This document shows positions 1 to 7,431 of a DNA stretch of 14,667 nucleotides, piece by piece. The position numbers and the translations under genes are program-made. Source of the DNA: an uncultured Amylibacter sp. (GTDB lineage Bacteria; Pseudomonadota; Alphaproteobacteria; Rhodobacterales; Rhodobacteraceae); contig CALLAV010000023.1 in NCBI GenBank assembly GCA_938001995.1, positions 1 to 14,667 of the forward strand, written 5' to 3'. Position 1 is the first letter of the stretch; the number at the start of each line of letters is the position of its first letter. The notes under the pieces were generated by a model. That model was not told the origin of the DNA and ran no database searches. It was given only the letters and a program-made list of their open reading frames with translations.

Positions 1-228
1 TTGGGTCCTTTTGGGGTCATCACCTACGGTGGGTATATGGCTATCAATGGCGATCTGGAGGTCGGCGTGATCCTCGCCTTTGTCACAGGACTGGAACGAT
101 TGTCTTCACCCGTACGCGAGTTGGTGGGGTCCTACAGTCAAATCACTGACGCACGGATGCGCTATGCCACGCTGCTGGACGGGTTCCCTGATGAAATGGA
201 TGAAGCTGACGTGAAAAAGCCAGCCTAA
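1..228 (+). CDS. ABC transporter transmembrane domain protein, 3' end (partial)
   Basis: The frame is open from the first base and ends at TAA 226-228, so only the last 75 residues are visible. The stretch GGYMAINGDLEVGVILAF, then TGLERLSSPVRELV and ARMRYATLL, matches the last transmembrane helices and the coupling region at the end of the membrane domain of MsbA-type exporters. In a standard half-transporter a nucleotide-binding domain of about 250 residues would follow. Here the protein stops about 25 residues later, with an acidic and lysine-ending tail. It is therefore a membrane-domain-only subunit, or a protein whose ATPase domain lies upstream. The gene ends tail-to-tail with the GntR gene, the two stop codons overlapping by 4 nt. 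The TTG at base 1 is only the window edge, not a start. The substrate cannot be inferred. Confidence 0.75.
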   Translation: MGPFGVITYGGYMAINGDLEVGVILAFVTGLERLSSPVRELVGSYSQITDARMRYATLLDGFPDEMDEADVKKPA

Positions 229-881
229 GCGCTAAGCATCCGCAGGCCTTGGGTCACATCCGCGCGGATCGCCAGCTTTAACCCGGGTTCATCCCCTACC
301 CGCAGCGCAGCAATCGCTGTGCGATGGTTGCCCGCCGCATTGGGCCGTTGCAAGCGGGCGTATAGGGCGGACATGGTTGGCCCCATTTGCAACCAAACCG
401 TTTCCACCATTGCCAACATCGCGGGGGCTTGGGCCCGTAGATAGAGCGTGCGGTGAAATTCCAGATTGGCACGAATATAACCCACCGCATCGTTTTTCAC
501 GATGGTCTGCTCAATCGTCGTATTGATGTTTTGCAGCCGTTCAATCAGCGCCAAATGCGCCCGCGGTTGCGCCCGCGCCGCCAACTCAGGTTCCAACAAC
601 GCACGAATAGACGCCAGTTCTTCGATCCGCTCGGTGCTGAGCAATGGGGCCGTTACACGCCCTGTAGAAGACATCGACAGCGCACCCTCTGCCGTAAGGC
701 GACGCACCGCTTCGCGCGCGGGTGTCATGGACACGTCGAATTCATCCGCAATCCCACGAATGGTCATGGCTTGGCCGGGTGTGATCTCTCCGTGCATGAT
801 CCGCGTTCGCAAAGCACGAAACACGCGTTCGTGGGTGGGGCCTGTGGGTTCAGTCGATGGTATGCGTTCTGGTCGGATCAT
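225..881 (-). CDS. GntR family transcriptional regulator, FCD (FadR-like) type
   Basis: This 218-residue protein has the two-part structure of the FadR subfamily of GntR repressors. The N-terminal winged helix (about residues 18-82) contains ITPGQAMTIRGIADEF and VSMTPAREAVRRL, the classic GntR recognition region. The rest is an all-helical FCD ligand domain. Of the metal-binding residues usual in FCD domains, the DxxFH position reads NLEFH, so Asn replaces Asp, and a later His is in NHRTAIAAL. Ligands of this family are commonly carboxylic acids, but nothing here identifies one. No clear Shine-Dalgarno precedes the ATG at 881; a perfect TGTGATCACA palindrome lies 8 nt upstream and may be an autoregulatory operator. 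The gene is 51 bp downstream of the metallopeptidase gene on the same strand, so the two could be co-transcribed. Confidence 0.9.
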   Translation of the reverse strand: MIRPERIPSTEPTGPTHERVFRALRTRIMHGEITPGQAMTIRGIADEFDVSMTPAREAVRRLTAEGALSMSSTGRVTAPLLSTERIEELASIRALLEPELAARAQPRAHLALIERLQNINTTIEQTIVKNDAVGYIRANLEFHRTLYLRAQAPAMLAMVETVWLQMGPTMSALYARLQRPNAAGNHRTAIAALRVGDEPGLKLAIRADVTQGLRMLSA

Positions 882-888
882 GCGCTTT

Positions 889-898
889 TGTGATCACA
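889..898. promoter_or_regulatory. Palindrome TGTGATCACA upstream of the GntR gene (possible operator)
   Basis: A perfect 10-bp palindrome ends 8 nt before the start codon of the GntR/FCD gene, where a repressor would block transcription or translation initiation. FadR-family proteins often bind short palindromes and regulate themselves. The assignment is inference from position and symmetry only. Confidence 0.35.
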
Positions 899-932
899 GA
901 CCGGTGCCAAGTCAACTCCAAACCCTTGGATC

Positions 933-1619
933 TTAAAACTGATACCGATGAAGATGTGCGCCGTGTTTGCGCAACCAGCCCCGTTGCAGTTTGTAATCAG
1001 GATAAATCGCTGCCACCTGCCGCCAGTATGCGTCTGAATGGTTCATTTCCACCAAATGGCACACTTCATGGGCCGCCACATAATCCTGCACGGCCCGCGG
1101 GGCCATAATCAAACGCCATGAATACATCAGATTGCCATCACTGGTGCACGATCCCCAGCGCGACCGCGTATCGCGCAGGGTGATGCGCGAAAACGACCGC
1201 CCAACCATCTTGGCATAGCGTTCAGAGGAGTCCGCCAATCGATCCCGCGCCAGCGTTTTATAAAACGCCCGCAGTTTGGCAGGGACTTGCGCATCGTTTC
1301 CGGGCACATACAAAACGCCCGCCTCAAAGCGCACCTGCCGACCCGTTCCAAGCGTGATCGGCGCATCAATTCCGTCCAGTAGGATCGATCCGCCAAACGT
1401 CGGGACGATTTGATCGGGTCGCTTGTTCAAATGCTTGCGCAGCCAGCCGTCATGGTCCTGTGCAAAGGCCACTGCATCGCGCATGGCCGCGCGTTTTGGC
1501 ATGGTTAGACTGACGGTTCCGTCCACATTAGAAATGCGCAGCGAAAATCGCCGCGCCCGCGCTGATTTTTTCAACGTCACAGTGATCGGTGGGGTGCCAA
1601 TTTCTAAGGTCTCAGCCAT
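933..1619 (-). CDS. YgjP/SprT-like zinc metallopeptidase (M48-related, DUF45)
   Basis: This 228-residue protein belongs to the YgjP-like metallohydrolase family. The hallmarks are TRSRWGSC (about residues 151-158), followed by YVAAHEVCHLVEMNHSDAYW. The latter carries the zinc motif HExxH (H184, E185, H188) and a further His at 194 in the conserved NHS..YW segment. The family is usually annotated as zinc-dependent metalloprotease; its physiological substrate is poorly defined, and E. coli YgjP has also been described as acting on UTP. The frame extends 42 codons upstream, but ATG 1619 was chosen because family proteins begin near MAETLE..PP and AAGGTAAGGATGCGAGC upstream gives an AAGG/AGGA ribosome site. 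It is divergent from the FYDLN-acidic gene. Confidence 0.88.
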   Translation of the reverse strand: MAETLEIGTPPITVTLKKSARARRFSLRISNVDGTVSLTMPKRAAMRDAVAFAQDHDGWLRKHLNKRPDQIVPTFGGSILLDGIDAPITLGTGRQVRFEAGVLYVPGNDAQVPAKLRAFYKTLARDRLADSSERYAKMVGRSFSRITLRDTRSRWGSCTSDGNLMYSWRLIMAPRAVQDYVAAHEVCHLVEMNHSDAYWRQVAAIYPDYKLQRGWLRKHGAHLHRYQF

Positions 1620-1698
1620 GCTCGCATCCTTACCTTGCTTGCAAAAAGTGGCAATAGATTTCAGTCGCTGCGAAAAATTCCATTCAACCTTTGACAAC

Positions 1699-1717
1699 CT
1701 TGCCAGCCTGTGGCAAG
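1699..1717. repeat. Perfect 7-bp inverted repeat in the divergent promoter region
   Basis: CTTGCCA, a 5-nt spacer GCCTG, then TGGCAAG form a 19-bp inverted repeat in the 141-bp region between the divergent metallopeptidase and FYDLN-acidic genes. A TTGACA hexamer at 1691-1696 on the plus strand overlaps its left flank, so the repeat would sit in the core promoter of the plus-strand gene if that hexamer is the -35. It may be an operator for a dimeric regulator. No matching -10 at 17 bp is convincing. Confidence 0.45.
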
Positions 1718-1760
1718 TGGCGTCGATACTCGAGAAATAAGTCAACCCAAGGGGTTCTCA

Positions 1761-2105
1761 ATGCCAAAAGAAGAATGGGGTGTGAAACGCGTCTGCCCTG
1801 AAACAGGCAAACGTTTTTACGATCTGGGCAAAGACCCAGTCGTCAGCCCGTACACGGGTAAAGAATATCCATTGTCGCAATTTGTCTCTGACAAATCCAA
1901 GACGACAATGGCTGACAAAGAAGATAAATCCGCCATCAAGAAAGCCACGGAGGCTGATGATGACGATGATCTCGACGTGCTCGATGATGACGACGATGAT
2001 TCCGATGTGGATCTCGGCGATGACGTGCTCGAAGATGATGACGATGATACTGTGCCGCTCGAAGAAATTGCAGACGTTCCTGCAAACGACGACGACGACA
2101 GCTAA
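1761..2105 (+). CDS. FYDLN-acidic family protein (TIGR02300), unknown function
   Basis: This 114-residue protein has the two features of this alphaproteobacterial family. A conserved N-terminal segment, here VCPETGKRFYDLGKDPVVSP then YTGKEYP, is followed by a very acidic C-terminal half (from about residue 65). The tail contains runs of Asp separated by short hydrophobic breaks such as LDVL and VDLG. The name-giving FYDLN reads FYDLG here. The N-terminal segment resembles a zinc ribbon in outline, but only one cysteine is present, so metal binding is unlikely. The ATG at 1761 is preceded by AAGGGG at a good distance; the longer frame from 1710 would start inside the promoter region. No biochemical role is known to me. 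Confidence 0.9.
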   Translation: MPKEEWGVKRVCPETGKRFYDLGKDPVVSPYTGKEYPLSQFVSDKSKTTMADKEDKSAIKKATEADDDDDLDVLDDDDDDSDVDLGDDVLEDDDDDTVPLEEIADVPANDDDDS

Positions 2106-2122
2106 AAGATTGGATTTTCCGC

Positions 2123-2151
2123 TTGCATGGCCTTGCGGGACTTCCTAAATA
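2123..2151 (+). promoter_or_regulatory. Candidate promoter of tRNA-Ala
   Basis: TTGCAT (2123-2128) and TAAATA (2146-2151) are 17 bp apart and end 22 nt before the tRNA 5' end, a sensible geometry for a short leader. A small inverted repeat, GTGCG-N6-CGCAC (2154-2169), lies in the leader. The call rests on consensus match and position. Confidence 0.45.
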
Positions 2152-2173
2152 CCGTGCGTGCAACCGCACATGT

Positions 2174-2249
2174 GGGGCCTTAGCTCAGCTGGGAGAGCGC
2201 TTCGCTGGCAGCGAAGAGGTCAGGAGTTCGATCCTCCTAGGCTCCACCA
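2174..2249 (+). tRNA. tRNA-Ala (anticodon GGC)
   Basis: The 76-nt sequence folds as a full cloverleaf. The acceptor stem GGGGCCT pairs with AGGCTCC, including the G3:U70 pair that identifies alanine tRNAs; the discriminator is A and CCA is encoded. The anticodon stem CTTCG/CGAAG encloses the loop CTGGCAG, giving anticodon GGC, which reads GCC and GCU codons. The T arm contains AGGAGTTCGATCCTCCT. It is the boundary between the housekeeping-type genes to the left and the sugar-acid locus to the right. I see no second copy of its 3' end that would mark an attachment site. Confidence 0.97.
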
Positions 2250-2344
2250 AATCCCTCCTTACTTTCCGTTTGAATTGGTCACTAGGATCGTCAGGTAGCA
2301 CTGTCGAAAATGGCGGCAACAACTTTGGCGATTGTGGTCTTGGG

Positions 2345-3274
2345 TTATTTGGGTGGTTTTGATTTCACAAAATCAAACGCTTCAAAAGGCACCAACGCCC
2401 CTTTGTGCTGGATCACTGTGCTGGCACAACGTTGTGCGATTTGCACGGCCTCCGGTGTGGAGGCCCCTTCCAAAGTCGCAGCAAGAAAGCTGCCGTTAAA
2501 GGAATCCCCTGCGGCTGTCGTGTCTTTGATCGTGCTCAGAGGCGCAACTGGATACACGGTCATCACATTGTTGTCTAAGTGGATCGTGTCACCCGCACCA
2601 TTTTTCACAACAACCCGCCGTGCGCCAAGTGCGCTGTATCGCTTGGCGGTGTCTTCTGGGGTTTTGTCGCCAAATGTAGTGGTTTCATCGTCAAAACTGG
2701 GCATGACAATGTCCGAAATGGCCGCCGCATCAGAAATGACGCGCCGCATGCGGTCCTTGTCTGGCCAAAGTTGGGGGCGAATGTTTGGATCAAAAACGAT
2801 CAAGGCGCCCTTTGGTTTTCGCGCACGCAGTCCGTGCAGCAGCGCGTCGCAGTCCTGATCTGGTAAAATCGCCAAAGTGATCCCCGACAGATAGATGATC
2901 TGCGCCGATGCAACCTTGGCCCACAGCGCGTCGCGACCCTGCATCATCAGCCGCGCCGCAGAAGTGTCGCGCCAATAGGTAAAGCTGCGCTCTGCCCCGT
3001 CTAGATGGATTGCATAAAGTCCTGGCCTGCGGTCCTCAATCCGTGGGATGCTTTCGCATTCAATCCCAGCCTTGTGAATGAAATCCAACATTTGATCTGA
3101 CAAAGGATCCGTTCCAAGCGCCGTAAAAAACGCCACAGACACATCACGCGAAGCAAAGGCACGTGCATACCATAACGCATTGAAAACATCGCCAGAAAAC
3201 GCTTGCCGCCACAAACCCCTGCCTTCCGAAGACAGTTCGACCATACATTCACCAATTCCCAGAATTGAAGCCAT
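2345..3274 (-). CDS. kdgK: 2-keto-3-deoxygluconate kinase (PfkB family)
   Basis: This 309-residue protein is a ribokinase/PfkB-type sugar kinase. The N-terminal strand ILGIGECMVELS and the C-terminal signature DTTAAGDSFNGSFLAATLEG are diagnostic; the catalytic base is the Asp of AAGD near residue 257. KDG kinase phosphorylates 2-keto-3-deoxygluconate to KDPG, which an Entner-Doudoroff aldolase then splits. Specificity is inferred mainly from being the last gene of the operon, 30 bp after uxuA, whose product is KDG. The frame can also start at TTG 3283, but ATG 3274 has AGG nine bases upstream and fits the family start. The aldolase gene is not in the window. Confidence 0.9.
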   Translation of the reverse strand: MASILGIGECMVELSSEGRGLWRQAFSGDVFNALWYARAFASRDVSVAFFTALGTDPLSDQMLDFIHKAGIECESIPRIEDRRPGLYAIHLDGAERSFTYWRDTSAARLMMQGRDALWAKVASAQIIYLSGITLAILPDQDCDALLHGLRARKPKGALIVFDPNIRPQLWPDKDRMRRVISDAAAISDIVMPSFDDETTTFGDKTPEDTAKRYSALGARRVVVKNGAGDTIHLDNNVMTVYPVAPLSTIKDTTAAGDSFNGSFLAATLEGASTPEAVQIAQRCASTVIQHKGALVPFEAFDFVKSKPPK

Positions 3275-3304
3275 CTTGACCAACCTATTTTCCGTTCCGC
3301 GTGT

Positions 3305-4474
3305 TCAGGACGTTAATGCTTTGATCGCGCCGTGTAATTCAGACAATCCTTTTAGTCGACCCAGATAAGAATATCCCGGATTTGAGCGAACGTTTCGCTC
3401 AAAATCTAAAAGGTGGCCGTGATCGGGACGAAACGGCAACGCGCACTGTCGTTCAGAAATAGCCAACAGCGCTCTAAGAACACCAATCATGTCTACGCTA
3501 CCTTCAAAAACAGAAGACTCGTAAAAGCTGCCGTTTGGGTCCCGTTTCACATTGCGCAGATGGGCAAAATGGATCTGCGCTGCGAATTCTTTGGCGATGG
3601 ATGACAGATCATTGTCAGCGCGTGCCCCCAAGGATCCCGTACACAGCGTCAGGCCATTTGCGGGACTTGGCTGAGCATCCACAATTGCGCGTAGGTCAGC
3701 CGCTGTTGAAACACAGCGTGGCAACCCAAACAAAGGTAAAGGCGGATCGTCAGGATGGATCGCAAGTTTGATCCCCAAGGCTTCGGCCTCTGGCACGACG
3801 ACGCCTAGAAAAGAGGCTAGGTTATCGCGCAGATCTGCGTGGCTTAAGTGCGAAAAGCTCTCGATCCCTGATTTCAACTGTGAAACCGAAAAGGAAGACG
3901 CACTGCCAGGAAGCCCCGCTATGATGTTCCGCGCGAGCGCGCCATCTTCGTCGGGTGTCATTTGAGCATGTCGCTGGTGCGCCGCGCTAAGAAGATCGGC
4001 TGGATAATCCCCATCCGCATCTGAACGTTCCAGAATATGGACATCAAATACAATGAAATCGACCATATCAAAGCGCAAAGCTTTGCCGCGACCTGGCACG
4101 TGAAAATCAAGGTCGGTGCGTGTCCAATCCAGCAGAGGCATAAAATTGTAGCAGATCGTTTTGACACCTGCATTGGACAAGACGCGCATCGTCTGGACCC
4201 AAGCATCCACTTCTGATCTGGCCGCACTGCCCTTCAATTTGATCGCATCAGGCATCCAAATGGATTCACAAACATCCCAAGTCAGGTCATGATCTTCGAT
4301 CATCTGTTTGATCTTCGCGACCTCTGTACGAGGCCAAGCCGTGCCGGCGGGTTGGTCATGGAGTGCGGTGACAATGCCTGTGGCCCCTGCCTGTTTGATC
4401 TGGTCAAGCGAGATCGGATCACGCGGCCCAAACCACCGCCAGACGGGCTTTAACGGTGCTGGGTTCGGCGTCAT
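3305..4474 (-). CDS. uxuA: Mannonate dehydratase
   Basis: This 389-residue protein dehydrates D-mannonate to 2-keto-3-deoxygluconate in the glucuronate branch of hexuronate catabolism. UxuA-specific segments are VWRWFGPRDPISLDQIKQAG and GATGIVTALHDQPAG at the N-terminus, then CYNFMPLLDWTRTDL, then the metal-site region IHPDDPPLPLFGLPRC, and later IHFAHLRNVKRDPNGSFYES. E. coli UxuA is of very similar length. The ATG at 4474 overlaps the dctM stop as ATGA, which fixes this start over an in-frame codon 12 positions upstream inside dctM. It is followed closely by kdgK. The operon lacks uxaC and uxuB, so the imported compound may be mannonate itself or fructuronate, or those steps are encoded elsewhere. 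Confidence 0.95.
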   Translation of the reverse strand: MTPNPAPLKPVWRWFGPRDPISLDQIKQAGATGIVTALHDQPAGTAWPRTEVAKIKQMIEDHDLTWDVCESIWMPDAIKLKGSAARSEVDAWVQTMRVLSNAGVKTICYNFMPLLDWTRTDLDFHVPGRGKALRFDMVDFIVFDVHILERSDADGDYPADLLSAAHQRHAQMTPDEDGALARNIIAGLPGSASSFSVSQLKSGIESFSHLSHADLRDNLASFLGVVVPEAEALGIKLAIHPDDPPLPLFGLPRCVSTAADLRAIVDAQPSPANGLTLCTGSLGARADNDLSSIAKEFAAQIHFAHLRNVKRDPNGSFYESSVFEGSVDMIGVLRALLAISERQCALPFRPDHGHLLDFERNVRSNPGYSYLGRLKGLSELHGAIKALTS

Positions 4475-5781
4475 TTGAACGTCGAAGGCATAAGGTTGCG
4501 CGGCAGCCAAAGGGCAATTTCGGGGAAGATAATGATTAGGATCAGGATCAAGAGCATGGGCGCGAGGATGATCACTACATCACGCATCACATGGACCACA
4601 TTCATGCCGCCAATCGCTGCTGATATCAACAAACACAGCCCATAGGGCGGCGTTACCAATCCAAATGCCAGCGAAATAATTCCAATGATCGCAAAGGCGA
4701 CAGGATGAATATCGGCAGCGGTCGCGACCGGCAGCAGAACGGTGCCGAGGATGATGATCGTGGGGATCGCATCAATAAACAGGCCAAAGAACAAGAATAG
4801 CGCAGCGATGATCAAGGCTGTTCCGATGTACCCCATTTGATAAGCGGTCAGGACCTCTACCACCATGCGCGGGACATTGTAGAACGCCAGCATCCATCCA
4901 AATGCAGACGCGGTGCCGATTGCAAAAAGAGAGATGGAGGCGAAACGCCCCGTTTCATAAAATATGCCACCAAGGTCACGGAAAGTAACGGTGCGATAGA
5001 CAAAAGCGCCGAGGATCAAGGCATAGGCCGCTGCGATAATCGCACTTTCGGTTGGGGTGACGATGCCGCCCACAATGCCGCCAATGACCAAAACGGGTGT
5101 CAGCATCGCCAAGAACGCACCTTTAAAGGCGGTCCAGAACTGCGCGAACGTCGGTTTCATAACGATAGGATAATCGTAGACTTTGGCGTAACCATAGACA
5201 GTAGCCATCAACGCACCACCGATCAGAATGCCAGGTACGGCCCCCGCAAGGAACAAGGCCCCCACGGACATTTGCATTACACCACCCCAGACAACCATCA
5301 GAATGCTAGGCGGAATAATCACGCCCATCACGGATGAACAGGCCGTGATGGCAATGGCGAACCGTGTGTCATAGCCCTCTTTCACCATTGCGGGGATCAG
5401 GATTTTGCCACAGCCTGCCGCGTCCGCAGTAGACGAGCCTGAAATTCCCGCGAAAAGCATAGACACGGCCACGTTCACATGACCAAGCCCACCTGGCATC
5501 CAGCCAGTCAGCACGCGGGCGAAATCAATCAAGCGGGCCGTGATCTTGCCTGAATTCATCAGGTTCGCCGCCAAAAGAAAGAAGGGAACAGCCAGCAGGA
5601 TGAACGAATTATACGACTGAAACATCCGATCCAGAATAATGAACGGCGTCAGGCGGATATCCAGCACCACAATCGGAATGGTCGCAATACCGAGTGCAAA
5701 AGCCACGGGTACACGGATGAAGATAAGGAACAGAAACCCACCCACAAGGATGGCACAGGCGACACCTGTCGAAATGATCAT
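4471..5781 (-). CDS. dctM: TRAP transporter large membrane subunit (DctM)
   Basis: This 436-residue, very hydrophobic protein is the ion-coupled translocation subunit of a TRAP transporter, in the inner membrane. The conserved region LAVPFFLLAANLMNSGKI near residue 65 and SGSSTADAAGCGKILIPAM, followed by IPPSILMVVWGG, are typical of DctM. The C-terminal segment AFGLVTPPYGLCLLISAAIG is also typical. About a dozen membrane segments are apparent by eye. Start and stop both overlap neighbours as ATGA (dctQ upstream, uxuA downstream), which indicates translational coupling from the transporter into the first catabolic enzyme. Confidence 0.95.
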   Translation of the reverse strand: MIISTGVACAILVGGFLFLIFIRVPVAFALGIATIPIVVLDIRLTPFIILDRMFQSYNSFILLAVPFFLLAANLMNSGKITARLIDFARVLTGWMPGGLGHVNVAVSMLFAGISGSSTADAAGCGKILIPAMVKEGYDTRFAIAITACSSVMGVIIPPSILMVVWGGVMQMSVGALFLAGAVPGILIGGALMATVYGYAKVYDYPIVMKPTFAQFWTAFKGAFLAMLTPVLVIGGIVGGIVTPTESAIIAAAYALILGAFVYRTVTFRDLGGIFYETGRFASISLFAIGTASAFGWMLAFYNVPRMVVEVLTAYQMGYIGTALIIAALFLFFGLFIDAIPTIIILGTVLLPVATAADIHPVAFAIIGIISLAFGLVTPPYGLCLLISAAIGGMNVVHVMRDVVIILAPMLLILILIIIFPEIALWLPRNLMPSTFK

Positions 5782-6272
5782 TGGATTGCTTTCTTGCTGA
5801 TCTTATAGGCGGCGACAGCTTCGCCAAAGCGGTAGAGCGTGAAGGCCGCCCAAATGACGCCTGCAATGGGAACGGTGATGTAGGTCCACAAGAAATTCGC
5901 CTTCATCATAACAGAACTTTGGATCGAACCGATCTTTGCGTATTCGATGCCGTACCATGCAAAAAGGCCAGCAAAGAGCCCGACGAACAGGAATACGACG
6001 CCTTTTTGGATCAAGATACCCAGCGGGGATCTTGCGTCGCGGGTGATGACCACATCGAAATGCGTGCCGTCCCAAACCGCAACCATAGAGCCGATCATGA
6101 CAACCCAGACAAAGATGAACGTCGCAAGCTCTTCTGTCCAAAGGTACACGGGGATGATGCCTGTGTAGCGCGCAATAACCTGCATACCGACGGGGATCGC
6201 CAGTGAGGCCATGAGGACCCCAAGAAGCACGCGCAAACCGTTGCAGAAATTTTCAAGAAGACGCCCGATCAT
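5778..6272 (-). CDS. dctQ: TRAP transporter small membrane subunit (DctQ)
   Basis: This 164-residue protein has the four hydrophobic segments expected of DctQ, including the family's WTEELATFIFVWVVMIG segment followed by AVWDGTHFDV. It pairs with DctM in the inner membrane. The start was placed at ATG 6272 because GGGGGAAC lies just upstream and the extra 17 residues available would run back toward the terminator hairpin. Its stop overlaps the dctM start as ATGA. It lies after the hairpin that separates it from dctP, so its transcript level is probably lower than that of dctP. Confidence 0.93.
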   Translation of the reverse strand: MIGRLLENFCNGLRVLLGVLMASLAIPVGMQVIARYTGIIPVYLWTEELATFIFVWVVMIGSMVAVWDGTHFDVVITRDARSPLGILIQKGVVFLFVGLFAGLFAWYGIEYAKIGSIQSSVMMKANFLWTYITVPIAGVIWAAFTLYRFGEAVAAYKISKKAIQ

Positions 6273-6312
6273 GGTGGTTCCCCCAAAAGATACGGAAGGT
6301 GTGTCCGAAGAC

Positions 6313-6343
6313 AAAAAAGGCACCCCGACATGCAGGGTGCCTT
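6313..6343 (-). terminator. Hairpin with T-run between dctP and dctQ (partial terminator)
   Basis: On the minus strand AAGGCACCC, a 9-nt loop, then GGGTGCC run into TTTTTT, ten bases after the dctP stop. The arms on the plus strand are 6317-6325 and 6335-6343. The stem and T-run have the form of an intrinsic terminator. Because dctQ, dctM, uxuA and kdgK lie beyond it and no new promoter is obvious, it likely works as a leaky terminator or 3' stabilising hairpin that raises dctP mRNA over the rest. Confidence 0.8.
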
Positions 6344-6352
6344 CTAGGGAGA

Positions 6353-7357
6353 TTACATGCCGCGAACGGATGTAAGCAAGTCAGTCGCGTTGATTTCAGC
6401 AGCGAATGCGTCTTGTACGGGTACGACCATATCCAGCAGCTTTTCGCGGCCTTCAAATTCCTGCACCTGCACTTGGCCAGCGTCGACCATTTCTTGCAGC
6501 TTAATGCCATCTTCACGGGATTCCAGCTCGCGGCCAAAGGCCCCTGCTTCAGCGCCCGCTTCCATCACTGCTTTCTGAACCGCTTCTGGCAGTTTGCGGA
6601 AGGATTTGCCGCTCATGACAATGGGGCGCACGGTGATTGTGTGCTTTGTCAGTGTGACGTGCGGTGCGACTTCGTAGAACTTGAGGTTCTGGATAGACGC
6701 CGCTTCGTTTTCAAAGCCTGCGATAACGCCAGATTGGATCGCGTTGTAAACTTCGTTATACGCAATCGCAGAAGGGGCTGCTGTCAGCGCGTCAAAGATT
6801 TGCGCTTGGATTGGAGCGCCCATAACGCGCATCTTGTGGCCGTTCAGCTCTTCCAGATTGCCGATGGGTTCCGCAGACACGAGGTTGCGGACGCCGCCAC
6901 CGGTATAGCCGATGATCATAATATCAGCGTTATCCAGCAGTTCTTTTTCCAGCGGAGCAAAAGCGTCGCTTGATAGAACAGTGTTCCAATGATCCAGATC
7001 GCGGAACAGGAACGGCATGTCCATCAATGGGATCGCAGGTGCGAACTTCGCCATATTGGACGGCGCCATGATGGTGTAATCAATCGCAACGCCCTGTTGC
7101 AAAAAGTTAACGTAGTCTTTTTCTACGCCCAACTCGCCGTTCAAGCGCAGATCAAACGTTGCAGCACCCGGTGCCTTTTCCTCAACCAAACGCGCAAATT
7201 CGCGCATCGTTTTGGTGAAGGCGTGGTTGTCGTCAAACATGCTCGCGCCGCGCAGCGTGATATCCTGTGCCGCGGCGGGAATGCTCGCTGCAAAGCCAAC
7301 GGCCAGTGCAAGCGCACCTGCAAGTGTTTTACGCTTGGTTGAATCGAAAAGTGTCAT
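6353..7357 (-). CDS. dctP: TRAP transporter substrate-binding protein (DctP)
   Basis: This 334-residue periplasmic protein binds the substrate and delivers it to DctQM. The N-terminus is a Sec signal peptide: basic KRK at 8-10, a hydrophobic stretch, and a likely cleavage after AAA at residue 30. Family features include NAFTK-like HAFTKTMREFA, then the MRVMGAPIQAQIFDALTAAP segment whose Arg usually pairs with the substrate carboxylate, and NEVYNAIQSGVIAGFENE. TRAP proteins of this type take organic acids including hexuronates and aldonates; the adjacent uxuA and kdgK suggest such a sugar acid. ATG 7357 is preceded by GGGAGGAACGCAC, an excellent ribosome site, so the 17-codon upstream extension was rejected. 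Confidence 0.95.
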   Translation of the reverse strand: MTLFDSTKRKTLAGALALAVGFAASIPAAAQDITLRGASMFDDNHAFTKTMREFARLVEEKAPGAATFDLRLNGELGVEKDYVNFLQQGVAIDYTIMAPSNMAKFAPAIPLMDMPFLFRDLDHWNTVLSSDAFAPLEKELLDNADIMIIGYTGGGVRNLVSAEPIGNLEELNGHKMRVMGAPIQAQIFDALTAAPSAIAYNEVYNAIQSGVIAGFENEAASIQNLKFYEVAPHVTLTKHTITVRPIVMSGKSFRKLPEAVQKAVMEAGAEAGAFGRELESREDGIKLQEMVDAGQVQVQEFEGREKLLDMVVPVQDAFAAEINATDLLTSVRGM

Positions 7358-7431
7358 GTGCGTTCCTCCCAGAAACTGTTTCAGCCGCCCAGAGTGGACG
7401 TGCAACATCAGATTTTCTCAAATCCCACTTG

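Noticed and set aside
889..898. TGTGATCACA as a CRP site
   Set aside because: A CRP site needs TGTGA and TCACA separated by six bases; here the arms overlap.
2174..2249. tRNA-Ala as an integration site for a genomic island
   Set aside because: No second copy of the tRNA 3' end, no integrase and no mobile genes are seen in the window.
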